Source: Tetradesmus obliquus (lineage: Eukaryota > Chlorophyta > Chlorophyceae > Sphaeropleales > Scenedesmaceae). Taken from it: a stretch of 64,000 nucleotides of DNA. Positions 1-15,862 of this stretch are shown here, one piece after another. The DNA is taken from positions 1,151,001-1,215,000 of the forward strand of contig CP126201.1 of NCBI GenBank assembly GCA_030272155.1. The letters are read 5' to 3'. A program made the position numbers and the translations under genes. Within the stretch, counting starts at the first letter, position 1. Every line of letters begins with the position of its first letter. Under the pieces are notes generated by a model. It was given only the letters and a program-made list of their open reading frames with translations. It had not been told where the DNA came from and ran no database searches.

Positions 1-98
1 TTTGCTGTGTTGCCGTGCCGTATCGTTTCTCAGCAGATCCCACAATACCCGCATGCTGCATGCTGAGTCATGCCTTGCTGCGCTGCCTTCTCCTGCAG

Positions 99-322
99 GC
101 TACATCGGCAGTGTGGTGATGACGCTGTATGCAGCACTGATCATGAAGAGCTATGTGCTATCGCTGCTGTGTTCGGGGCTGCAAGTTGTCGCGCTGCTGT
201 ACTACCTGACCAGCTACTACCCTGGTGGCACCAGTAGTGTGAAGTTCATGCTGAGTATGTTTGGCAGTGCAGCCAGCAGCTGCTTCAGCACATGCAGTGC
301 GCTGGTGTTTGGCAGCAAGTGA
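99..322 (+). CDS. SFT2-family vesicle transport membrane protein, last exon (partial gene)
   Basis: This is the terminal exon of a gene whose 5' part lies outside the window. It opens after a clean acceptor (TCTCCTGCAG at 89-98) and ends at TGA 320-322, giving about 74 residues. The peptide has two hydrophobic stretches separated by a short loop, then a YYPGG turn and a short tail ending FGSK. The pattern of an LYAAL start, a VVALLYYL segment and a YPGG motif matches the C-terminal half of SFT2/Got1-like proteins, small four-helix membrane proteins that act in vesicle fusion at the Golgi and endosomes. The upstream 98 bases read as intron. No extra copies of this exon were noticed. The family call rests on recognition of the motif order, not on a search. 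Confidence 0.62.
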
Positions 323-970
323 TGTATCGACACCCAGGAGTCAGCGCCACTGGCGGAATTGGTGGTCGTGATGCTCTCAACGGCTGGTTGTGACAACTTT
401 GAGAGCATGCAAGAGCGGTGATATGCTGGTGATACCTGTTACCATTCATGGTCACAAAAATGGCACATGCGGCGGCAGCAACTTCTTAGTTGCCGTGAAA
501 CAGCAGGGTTAGCTCCGCTGATGCTGCTCCCATGCTACTGACCTCGGCAAAAGCGCCACATGTCACCTTCAAGTTGATCATCCACACATCAGACATGGCG
601 CAGATGCGATGGGGTGCGTGGTGAAACAGTGCAGCTTGAGCAACAGCGTTCAAGTTGTACAATGTTGTGCATCCAGAGGGCTTGCAACTGTGCTTTGCTT
701 CGTCGAAACTGTGTCTCAGGGACACTGGTCACTGTATCAGCTACTGCCGCAGTGCGTTCAAAATGCAAGTGACACGCTGTCCTCTAATAATGTTATGTTG
801 ATCGAATTCGATGCCATCTTGTATGTAAGCGATTCGAACAATTACTGGTACTGTTACTCGCCGATCTATATCCGCAGGACTTCGAGCGATCTTCACACTA
901 CAGTAGCTGCTGTAGTAGATCTATTTGTAGATTTAAATCTATACATACCTGTATCTGTTCTACTGGCTGG
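323..970. other. No gene recognised; probable 3' flank of the SFT2-like gene
   Basis: Short open frames occur on both strands but none has recognisable protein content or a convincing splice pattern. The first part is presumably the 3' UTR of the SFT2-like gene. Confidence 0.4.
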
Positions 971-2760
971 TGTGGAGCTGGCCTTTCCCGAATATGGAGA
1001 TGAGAGATAGCAACTGCCCCATCCCCAGTGCAATCAGCCATAGAGGGGCAGATGTTGCTGCAGCATGTGGGCCTCTGCAGTTGATTGCAGCGAGTTTGCT
1101 TGCAAGCTGCCAGGACAGCAAGCAAGCCACCCAGCAGCTGTGCAATCTTCTGGTAACCAGCAAGGTCTTCGCACAGGCGCGTCAGGGCTGCCAGGGTCTT
1201 CTGCCTGTCACGTTTGGCCCGCCAGCCACAGCAGAAGCAGCAGCAGCCTTTGCAGGTGGGAGGACTGTAGCGTGTGGAGGTTCAAAGCAGTACCGGCCAG
1301 TTGGTGTGGCTGTGGTGTCAGCAACTTCCAGTTCGCATCCACTTTGCATACTCATCAAGCGTCCGCTTTTCATTCTGTTGGTTGGGCACAGTTGTATGCT
1401 GCACAGGTGCTGCCATGCTTAGTGCTGATTGTGTTGTGCTGCGGTGCATGCGGTACCGCACCGGTGCTTTGCGGTCACATGTACAAAAGGCACGGGGCTT
1501 GTGCATTTACAACTATCAACAGCTGTAGTCCAAATGCTTTCCTGCAGAGTGGCTAGCCAAGTACGGCTGGCTGGCAAGCTCTTTGGAGCTGCAGCTCGTC
1601 CGCAAAGACTATCTTTGTGAGGCCCAGATTCCATGCAACTCCCAACGCTCCGCAACTGAGCTGGCCATTGCAGCAGCGCTGCAGAAGTCTGCAGCAGCAG
1701 CAGCAGCAGCAGCAGGTTGCCGGGGCAGCCCAGGCAGCCTACACATACGTTCCTGCAAGCTGGAAGGTGCTGGCCTGGACAGCTCCCGTTGCACCCACCG
1801 ATCCACAGCAGTGTGCAGCTCCTCACAGCTGCCTCGCTGGTTGTGGAGTGTTGCAGACATGTTTGTTGATGTCCTGCAAGCTTGGTGTAGTGCTTTCAGC
1901 CTTTGGATGGCCTGGGACCAGAATATTTACTGCAGCTTTGGCCTTGCAGGTCCCTAGCAGCGCTCTCCTTACACTCGCCTGTCCACAGCAATGTGCAGCT
2001 CCTCACAGCTGCGCCGCTGGTTGTGGAGTGTTGCAGACATGATTGTTGATGTCCTGCAAGCTTGTTGTAGTGCTTTCAGCCTGTGGATGGCCTGGGACCA
2101 AAATATTTACTGCAGCTTTGGCCTTGCAGGTCCCTGGCAGCGGTCCCCTTGCACCCACCTGTCCACAGCAGTGTGCAGCTCGTTGCAGCTGCACCGCTGG
2201 TTGTGGAGTGTTGCAGACATGTTTGTTGATGTCCTGCAAGCTTGCTGCAGTGCTTTTAGCCTGTGGATGGTCTAGGACTAATTTATTGACTGCAGTTTTG
2301 GCCTTGCTGCTTTTTGGCAGCGCTCCCCTTGCACCCACATGTCCACAGCAGTGTGCAGCTCGGTGCAGCTGCACCGCTGGTTGTGGAGTGTTGCAGACGT
2401 ATTTGTTGATGTCCTGCACCTCGCTGAGCTTGTTTTGTTGCTTTCAGCCTGTGGAGGTTCTAGGACTGATTTCTTTACTGCATGTTTGGCCTTGCCGGCC
2501 TCTGGCAGCGCTCCCCTTGCACCCACCTGTGCACAGCAGTGTGCAGCTTCTCACAGCTGTGCCGCTGGTTGTGGAGTGCTGCCGCAATGTGTGGATACGG
2601 CTTGTAGGCCCGAGATTTTCTTTCGGGGCAAATGCTTTGCAGTCGAGTTGTTCATACACAGCAGTCCGTGGAAGCAGTGCATCAAGATCAGCTGCGTGCA
2701 TTACAACAGCTGATCTGGCCGCACATCCAGGCAGAAAACAGCAGATAAACGTAGCAAGCC
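970..2760 (-). other. Possible unrecognised minus-strand gene containing a cassette-exon array
   Basis: On the minus strand this stretch has several exon-like segments. One at about 1050-1230 reads as a helical peptide (QKTLAALTRLCEDLAGYQKI). Another at 1767-1873 reads through LHNQRGSCEELHTAVDRW to a GTATGT donor. The second segment is repeated five times as the 180-bp units described separately. I do not recognise the protein and could not chain the exons into one frame. The parallels with the other genes here, where exon edges are tandemly copied in introns, are the main reason for suspecting a gene. Confidence 0.28.
1793..2607 (-). repeat. Five tandem ~180-bp units, each with a 75-nt exon-like segment
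   Basis: The motif CACAGCAGTGTGCAGCT recurs at 1804, 1984, 2164, 2344 and 2532, giving periods of 180, 180, 180 and 188 bp. Read on the minus strand, a typical unit contains TTGCAG, a 75-nt segment, then GTGGGT. Examples run 2233 to 2159 and 1873 to 1799. Because 75 is a multiple of three, adding or skipping a unit would not shift the frame. One frame stays open across the copies examined (LHNQRCSCNELHTAVDR in the third). The copy at 1984 has a GC instead of a GT donor. The ~180-bp period could also suggest a satellite, but five units beside genes argue for local duplication. Confidence 0.75.
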
Positions 2761-2806
2761 GCATTGACCTCAGCAGTGCCCTGTGACTCCGTTCTTGAAC
2801 AATCAG

Positions 2807-3540
2807 TTCATCAGCCCTAGCAGGCTGGGCCGCAGCTCGCCGCCCCGCTTGACACCCCTCGTGTACTCTTTGCTCCGGTTGGCCGCATCGTGAAGTTCAC
2901 CGCATCCCGCTCCGCCACTAGCCGCCACAGCTCAGCCAGATACATCCTGCAGCGGAGTGATGGCAACCGCCCCCATGTGACGATCCCACCGTCCGAAATA
3001 CACCAATCAGGATGCAGGACACATGCATCACATAGCCACATCACCCATGAATTCAAATTTGATAACAAGCTCAGCCCATCAGCCCCAGCAAGCTCGGCCG
3101 CGGCTTGCCGTCCCGCTTGGCGCCGCGCATGTACTCCTCACTCAGCTTGGCCGCATTCACTGCATCCTGCTCCGCCACCAGCCGCCGCCCTTCTGCCAGC
3201 AAATCTTGCACCGTGATTACCATGGGCTGAAAGACCGGCAGGCCCTCCTTGATCAAACCGCATGTGGCTTTTGGTAAAGTGCCGTAGGCACTACCTATTT
3301 TTAAGTCCGTGCCACCCAGTCAGCAACTACCTCAGCCCATCAACCCTAGCAAGCTCGGCCGCGGCTTGCCGTCCCGCTTGGCGCCGCGCATGTACATGTA
3401 CTCCTCACTCAGCTTGGCCGCATTCACTGCATCCTGCTCTGCCACCAGCCGCCGCCCTTCTGCCAGCAAATCCTGCACCGTGATTACCATGGGCTGAAAG
3501 ACCGGCAAGCCCTCCTTGATCGAACCGCATGTGGCTTTTG
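2807..3540 (-). repeat. Three extra downstream copies of the last exon of the Rubisco-activase-like gene
   Basis: The terminal exon (stop at 3599-3601) is followed by tandem copies whose stop codons lie at 3332-3334 and 3071-3073. A more decayed copy begins near 2810. The period is about 261-267 bp and includes flanking non-coding DNA, such as the repeated CACTACCTATTT stretch. The two nearer copies still encode LLAEGRRLVAEQDAVNAAKL and the LLGLMG C-terminus. They lack the start of the exon and its acceptor, so they are not complete alternative last exons. Confidence 0.85.
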
Positions 3541-3598
3541 GTAAAGTGCCATAGGCACTACCTATTTCTAAGTCCGTGCCACCCAGTCAGCAACTGCC

Positions 3599-8554
<4,956 letters not shown>

Positions 8555-11500
8555 TCTGCTGTATTGAGGCTACCTACTGTTCAGAGCAATGGTGCAGCAA
8601 ATGCAAAACTGTGCTGTCTGGCTTGCCACAATGCTGGGAACTACAGTGAAAGAATACTTTACACAGTCTGCGAAGAATCTAGTATCTGCTTCAATGTTTT
8701 CGTGATCGAAACAATGTGCCACGTGGTCAACCTGTCCGTGAGAGGTGCACAGGGGTCCACCTGGCGGGGAGTGGCCCCACGTATGATGGCTGATCCACTT
8801 TTAAAGCTGCGCACACGTTTGTGAATGATACCACTATATATCGTTATGGAAAAACAGCAGTACGATTACAATGTCGAAGCCGCTCATGGCATGCTGTACA
8901 GCTTGTACTGTAATGTTGGTGGTCAGCATGTACAGGACACAGGAGGAGCTCGGCTAACACGCTGGGCCAAGGCTACTGATCATAACAGCTATGCTAACAG
9001 GCTCAAATCGCGCCAGGTGCTCGCTGAGCTGCGCGCTGAAAACATCAGCTGCTGCAAGTTTGCAGCCAGCGCCGCAGTGCGCAAGTCTCTGCGTACCAAC
9101 TTGCAGGAGTAAGGCCTGCAGCATGATGAAGCTCGCACACTGCCAGTTCACAAACTAACCCAAATAGACTGTTGAGCACGTGCACGTTGACTCCTGGTGG
9201 TGCACCCATGCATGAAAGGCTGCCTGTGCCTGCCTGTGCGATAACATGTTTACTACACGTTGTCAACACAGCAGCGAACACACCGCAGCACTCCTAGCTT
9301 CTCAGACAAGCCTCGTCAGCAGCAACAGTCCAACAAAGAAGAACGAATAATAATATACAAGCAGCCACATGTAACTACACTGTACACCTCTGTGCAGTGT
9401 GCTGTGCTTACTGCTGCAGGAGGCATTTGAAGCCTGCTCGGCACAGCTGCAAATCACCTCAAACCAAACGCCGACACAGCTGGTGTGCAGCGGTAACAGC
9501 AGCACCAAGCACAGCATCACTCAGTGCTGCTGGTGGTCTGGGTCTCAGGCCATAGTATTACACAGCACAGCAAGGCACAGCTGCGCCACATTTTGGTGCG
9601 ACAAACAGCGGTGCTGCTGAGGCTAGTTGAAGTTCAGACGAGCTGTGGCAGCAGCTGCAGCTACAGCTGTACATGGCACACACGCACACTGTGCGTGTGG
9701 CACACAAAACAACCAATCCAGCCTCAATGCATGTTCCCTCCCTCTCGGTGGATTGAAACCAGAAAGCATCTGGTCCCTGCCAAGTTTTTCCACACCCTTG
9801 CTGATTGTTGTTGATTTGTGCCTGTAAACAGCCTTTGCGCAAACTCTGCAGCAGACATATGCACCTCAAATCACAGCGCACCACTATAACCGCTTTGGCA
9901 CTGCCTCCACATCCAGTTGTGCCCTAATGCAGGCGCTGTGCAGGCAACAACGAGGCAACAACACACAGCACACCCACCTCACGCAACGGCACACAAACTA
10001 TACAGTGCAGAGGCTAGTGGTCCACAGTTCAAGCAACAGCACCTACCCCAGACCCTCACTCAAAACAAGCCAACAAGCTATCAAGCTAGAATGCATATTG
10101 TACACGTGACGGCAAGCCCACCATCACACCGCCAAACTCAAACAAGTGGCTCACAAGAGCCTCCCAATTCAAACATTCAAAACACATACATAACATGTTA
10201 CTAACAGCACATCCTTACAGCAAGATGACGATGCTAAAGAGGAATGCAAAGATGGAAGAGGTTGGATGCATCAGGTCAGTTCATGTGATGTGTGACTGCA
10301 GAGCATGCACTTGCTACCGTGGGCACTGCTGGCCAGATGTGTCACACCTGTTAGCAGCCATGCAGCAAGTATGACAATGTAACAACTAACAACTGGTTCC
10401 GCTCTATTCCACTCCAGCACAACGTAGACAAGCCACAAACTCCAAACAAACTTCTTAACACTCTGACACTGATATATCAAAGCCTTAGAACAGGGTTGAG
10501 TTTTTGCCGCTAGTGCACGGAAGCTGCGTGCACTGCTGCTCCATTATACAGAGGCGGAGTAGCAGCTGCAGGAAGTGTGACATGCACATCAGAAAGTGTG
10601 ACATGCACATCACACTTATGCTGCTGCAGCTGCATGCCGTGGACCTCTCAGAGTCTTCTGCACGCCTCTGCACACTACCAAACCCTGCAAAACATCCAGA
10701 GACCCCTCAAACACACACACACACACAACCTGAAGAAACTGCAGCATTGCTGACCAGGCTGCAGCAGTTACAGTCATCCTGTGTGTTAGGTTTTGTATTT
10801 GTAACAGGCCCCAGCCGCTGCTACAACCAGGACCTGCCATGCAAGTGTCCCGACTTGCACACAGGTGCACACATACATTTCTAGCCTCACAGTACAAACC
10901 GCAAGTTGCTCTCTGGCAACTTGCCAGCAGCAGCAACAACAACACCAGGCAGCAGCAGCACAAGAAAGAGTCACAGCTGCTGAAGCTAACACCCCCTCCC
11001 CCTAGCTCTCCATAGTACAGGATGCAACTCTACAAGATGCAACTCAGTTTGAAATTCAACTCAGCTCCCTCGCCCCTTCTTCTTCGTCCCCGACAAGTAT
11101 GTACATGCAGCACCAAGCATCAACACCAAAAGCGCGCCATCCCAACAACAACACCAAGGCAGAATCGACACCTCGCAGCAACATCTGGACGTATCACCAG
11201 TAGCAGAACAAACTCTGAGCAGCTGAACTGCACACAGCATCAAACAGCTCACTGCACAACCTTCTGCAACCGCAGCAGGATCCTTCATATGCCTGCCCTC
11301 GCACTACCATGCTCATTGCAGCTGCTGTGTAAGCACATTGTACCGGCCTGTCTGGCAGCAAGGGCTGCCACATGCCCGCATCACAACCGCGCCACATGAC
11401 GTGCTAGTCGCAGCTGCTGTTACTGCCCAGCCCTGGCCGATCACAGTGCCTACAACCTCCTGCCTTCTGACCAGTCAAACGTAGTGAACTCAGTCGAACT

Positions 11501-11690
11501 GTGTTGGACCAGTCAGACATACCACGTTGTCTGACCGGACAAACCACACCACACCTTCTGACCAGTCAAACTCGCCGCAATGCTACACAGATCATCAGAC
11601 TGCCTTCTCTGAAGCACTGCTGGCGATTACACAGCTGCACCACTCAGCCAGCTAACAGCCAACGTACCGACATGCACAACAGGCAAACAC
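8555..11690. other. Intergenic: 5' flank of the Rubisco-activase-like gene and unassigned DNA
   Basis: No recognisable gene was found. The first few hundred bases should contain the promoter of the minus-strand gene that starts at 8554. From about 9900 to 11700 the + strand is rich in A and C with short CACA runs. Around 11468-11580 the motif GACCAGTCAAAC and close variants recur four times. A 95-residue frame at 8825-9112 has no recognised content. Confidence 0.4.
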
Positions 11691-11837
11691 CCTAACAGCA
11701 GCAGCAGCAGCAGTAGCAGCTACTGCCCCTGCCCTCAGCTACTTTCTTTTGTAATGTACAATGGGCAGTCTCACCACCCTCCCCAAACCCATGTGCTTTT
11801 AGTGCACTAGAGCCCAGAGCTGCCTCCCCCCACTGAA

Positions 11838-11912
11838 TGACGCTCCACTTTGACCAACTTTGACCGACTTTGACCAAATTTGACCAGCTGACAGTCTGAC
11901 CGCTTGACCAGA
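11838..11912 (+). repeat. Short array of TTTGACC-type units
   Basis: TTTGACCAAC, TTTGACCGAC, TTTGACCAAA and TTTGACCAGC follow one another at 11-bp spacing, then decay into CTGACC units. No function can be assigned. Confidence 0.7.
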
Positions 11913-12086
11913 GATGCAGCACTCTGCTGGCAAGTGCTGCTGCGGGGCACACTCCTACTGCTGCTCCTCCCTGCACAGAGCTGCCGCAGCAGCTGACAAT
12001 GCCTGCCAAGATTGGTCCCGCGATGTTTTCGCTGTGGGGTCACCTGCTGCTGGTGCCCATACCGCCTGCCGCAGCCTGTTGCTGCA

Positions 12087-13573
12087 TCAATACCTGCTGC
12101 TGATCAGCTGCTGCTGCTGCTGCTGCTGCTGGCCAAAGGAGTCACTACCCATCGCCTGATCCAGCACAAGCGCCCGCGGATGCGGCAGCTGCACCCGCTG
12201 CTGCTGCTGCTGCTGCTGCCGTGCCGGGTGAGACAGCACCTGAGGGCCCAGGAACAGCGGCCGTGCTGCTGCTGCTGCTGCTGCCCTGTGGTCTGATGTG
12301 TCCTGCAGGCAGCCATAGTGGTTGGGGTACTGCTGCTGCATCAGCTGCTGCTTCCTTGAGCGGCGCTTAAGTGCGCAGCGGAAGTCTGTCAGCACCTGAA
12401 CCTCCTCAACCACCTGCACCGCAGCAGCAGCAGCAGCAGCGGCAGCAGTGAGCATGCTGGGGCTTCTGAGTGCACAGCGGAAGTCTGTGAGCACCTGACC
12501 TCCTCAACCACCTGCACCGCAGCAGCAGCAGCAGCAGCAGTGAGCATGCTAGGGCTTCTGAGTGTACAGCGGACGTCGGTGAGCACCTGAACCTCCTCAA
12601 CCACCTAGACCACAGCAGCAGCAGCAGCAGCAGGAGCAGCAGCAGCAGCAGCGGCAGTGAGCATGCTGGGACATCTTTGAAAACCCTACGCAGCACAGCC
12701 TCTTCTCTGAAATTCCGCAAGCCCCTCGCCTGCTCAGCAACGTGGCTGCTCCTGCCCCGCTGCTGCTGCACCAACACCACTACTAACAGCCGCTGCTGCT
12801 GCTGTTTACACCCACCTGCTCCGCAAAGTGCTGGCTCACTGCCTGCAGCAACTCCTCAGGTGCTGCTGCAGGGCCCACGCCAGCCACCACTACTAACAGC
12901 ACCTAATGCTACTGTTGCCTGCTATATGCTCCTCCCTCAGCTGCTCAGCAAAGTGGCGGCTCACTGCCTGCAGCAGCTCGTCCCGTGCTCATCCTGTGCT
13001 GCTGCTGCTGCTGCTGCTGTTCACATCCCTTCTCACCTGCTCCGCAAAGTGGCGGCTCACTGCCTGCAGCAGCTCCTCAGGTGCTGCTGCAGGGCCGACC
13101 CCAGCCAGCGCAAACACACGCCTGTAGCGCATGAGGGACACCACCTCCAGCTTCGCCAGGTCAACCAGCTGCAGCAGCAGCAGCAGCAGCAGGCGCAGCA
13201 GCAGCAGCAGCAGCAGAAGCAGCAGCAGCAGTGAGAAGAATCGACGATGTTAGCAGTTGACAGGCAGTTGCAGGGTGCGTGTGTATGCAAAAGATCGGGC
13301 AGTGCTTTCAGTGGAGGCATTCTGTCATTTGCTGCAGGCATCTGCTGCATGCATTGCATGTGCAATTGCAACTGCTCGTGCACTGCGTCGATCTGTGTTG
13401 ACTGAAGGACCTGAACTTGGCGGTTGTTCTGGCAGCCGCAGGCCACTGTTCAATGATTGCTGCTGCTGCTACTGCTGCTGCTGCTCCAGGCGCTGCCTCA
13501 AGTGCAGCTGCTCACTGTGGAGGCTGTGAAGTGCCCGCTGCTGCTCTTGAAGATGGATGGCTTGAAGATGTCT

Positions 13574-13616
<43 letters not shown>

Positions 13617-14836
13617 AAGCAGGAGTTGTTGCCAAGCGATGAGTGGTAAACAGATCACCCAGAAGTCTGGTGCTGGCGTTCTGCCTGCAGTGCACGCTGG
13701 AAATGCCACGCGCTGTCCTGCACTGAGCGGTCCCTGGTTGCAGCATTGCCTGTGGCATGCAAGTCAGCATGGCCGAGAGCGCTGGCCATATCACTTATAT
13801 GCAAAGCACATCACTTCACAGCACAGCGCACCTGGCACAGGTGACAGTGCCTTTGGGGGCCTCCTCACACGTGGCCGAGTCAGGATCTCTGCAAGATGCA
13901 ATGACGCAAGCACAGCAGCGGCAGCAGGTGAGCCCTACTGGAACTTGCAAGACACAGCCTGCGTGCCCCAGCTGCAACAGCTTGACAATGACAAATTCAA
14001 AGCGATTTTAAAACACACTTGAGGTTTGCTCAGCAGCTGTGCTCACCGATCTGGGGCTCCCGTGCCTCTGTCATCTCCTCAGAGGAGTCGTCCTGCAAGC
14101 ACAACGCCAAGCACTGCTCAGGCCTGAACTTTGAAAAACAATTGTACATTTCATGGCAATGACTGATGCGCACCTGCACGTCTTCTGGCCCGTACTCCAC
14201 CACGCTCAGCGCGTTGCGCTGCAGCTTGACCTCCTCGCCATTCGCCAGCACCTGCAGGCAAACCAGGACAAGGTTAAATCCCATACCGGTACATCACGTA
14301 TATGGGCATTGCTGTAGGTCTCGCAGCGTACTGAGACAGGCCCTGCTCTCAGCTAGGGTTGCTGGGTAAGGGGAGAGGATCAGTGCTTCCTGTTGCACGA
14401 GCACTCATTCAATGAATAAGCAGTCGCTGATAGATCTTAGGCACGCATCAGAAAGGGTGGGAAACTGGGGCGGGAGGCATGTGGTTCCGAAGGCCAGGGC
14501 TGACTCATTTCTTCCACGCACCAGGAAGTGCCAGCCCCCAAGACCAACTGCTTTCTTCACCACAGCTGTCTGGCCAATCAGCGCGCGCTGCAGATGCAAC
14601 AAACAGAGCGTCAGAGCCTCTGGTGCACTGATTGGTTTGGCCCATGGGCAAGCTGTTTGCCCTTGACGCACCTTCGTGCGGTTGTTGCCAATGACAATGA
14701 CCTTTGTCTGCCTTGGCAGGATTGCTACCTCGTCCGAGGAAGCAGAGCTCGGAGACGACTCCCCGCACAGAGGAACCTTCATCTCCGGCACGCCTACGTT
14801 CAATCCGGATCTATCCTTACACACTAAACTCGCCAT
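12087..14836 (-). CDS. SAP30-like subunit of the Sin3/histone deacetylase complex
   Basis: Exons (minus): 14836-14672, 14587-14522, 14251-14174, 14092-14047, 13571-13516, 13168-13037, 12413-12087. All are GT-AG, and 870 nt gives 289 aa. ATG at 14836 is the first Met in the frame; upstream in-frame codons include only TTG. Residues about 44-105 read TKVIVIGNNRTK, then AVVKKAVGLGGWHFL and NGEEVKLQRNALSV. This is the plant-type N-terminal domain seen in Arabidopsis At1g19330/At1g75060. LVDLAKLEVVSLMRYRRVF and LLQAVSRHFAEQ, about 138-181, are the Sin3-binding SAP30 motif, followed by VQVLTDFRCALKRR. The tail is Gln-rich. A role in transcriptional repression in the nucleus is inferred from the family. 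The last exon runs through triplet repeats to TAA, so the C-terminus is the least certain part. Confidence 0.85.
12455..13010 (-). repeat. Copies of SAP30-like exon 6 (3' edge) and exon 7 (5' edge)
   Basis: Downstream of exon 6, copies of its end (AVSRHFAEQ region) lie at about 13000-12935 and 12885-12810; one keeps a GTGGGT donor. Upstream of exon 7, copies of its start (GCAG then GTGGTTGAGGAGGTTCAGG) lie at about 12610-12555 and 12513-12465. Each is preceded by CTG triplets that supply a pyrimidine-rich acceptor. Confidence 0.8.
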
Positions 14837-15862
14837 TTTATGCAAGGGTATATGCGTGTCACTGCTGGGAAGAGTTGGTGCAAGTGCCTGAGCAAAGGAT
14901 TTCGGGCCAACGTGGAATGGAGAAGAGCGAGAGATTTCGTTTTGGGTATGGTAGGTGCAAGTTCAGATGCCGTTCGCGGCCTTCTAGCACCAATCCTCGC
15001 CAACCCTCGATGAGCAGTTTGTCATGACACAAAATATCGCCCTGCCCCGGCATCAGCAATGAATCTGCGTTGATCGCGATGCCCCACGGCATTCAGAGGC
15101 ATCTGATGGCTATTAGTGCTGTCCTTGCAGTCTCACAAGTCCGCAGCTGAGTGCAGCTGCCGTTGGCGCTCATGGCGCTGGGTGCCAGCATGCTGCAGCA
15201 CTGCTGCCTGAGGCACTCGAGTGCTGCCAGCACTGCAGGCAGCACTGCTGGCAGCACGGCCCTGTGTATAAAATTGGTACAACGTGCAAGCAGGTCAATC
15301 ATTGCAAGTATAATGCAGCATAATGAGTGTACTCACATGGCTAGAAGTGGCCTGTGTCTACATGTCAATTGCATGGCAAGAAAGACGGCGATACACCTAC
15401 GGAACCCACGGAACTCAGCATGGAAAAGGCTCATAATGGACGGATCCTGCCAGGCTGGACACCAGGCACCTGGTGTGAAAGGACAACTTTGGACAAATCC
15501 AGGATCCGCAAGGACGCTGGTAATGCATAGCTGCGCACCACAAGCAACGCACACAGAAACAGTTTGAGGGCGAACTTTTGTTTTGTTAACAAAGGGGGGG
15601 GGGGGCATCCTACTGGCTGACAACACAGCGACGCGCAGTCAGCTGAGGGGCAGCATTGAGTTTTGGCGCCCTGCAGCCTGCAGTTGGGCTGAAGACTTCA
15701 GCATCTTCATAACTGACTGGTAGATGTACATCACATGATATGTGATTGCTCGATCGAAAACTGGCACCCAGGAATTTTAATCTCCTACGTGCCCGCCATG
15801 CTTATAGGCTGGATACGCCACCAGGTTGACTTGGTTGGGTTGATGGTGGTTGTGGTTGTCCT
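14837..15862. other. Intergenic between the SAP30-like start and the FAS1 gene end
   Basis: No gene was recognised. The stretch should hold the SAP30-like promoter near 14840-15100 and the 3' UTR of the FAS1 gene near 15862. A poly-G run of about 11 lies at 15595-15605. Confidence 0.4.

Noticed and set aside
1793-2607. Centromeric satellite
   Set aside because: The 180-bp period is suggestive, but there are only five units, they sit among genes, and they contain splice-site-like borders as in the other exon-edge arrays.
8825-9112. Open + strand frame of 95 codons ending SLRTNLQE
   Set aside because: No family recognised and no supporting neighbour; left as unassigned intergenic DNA.
14837-14845. 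Earlier start for the SAP30-like protein at a TTG codon
   Set aside because: TTG is not a normal start in nuclear genes; ATG at 14836 follows three codons later.
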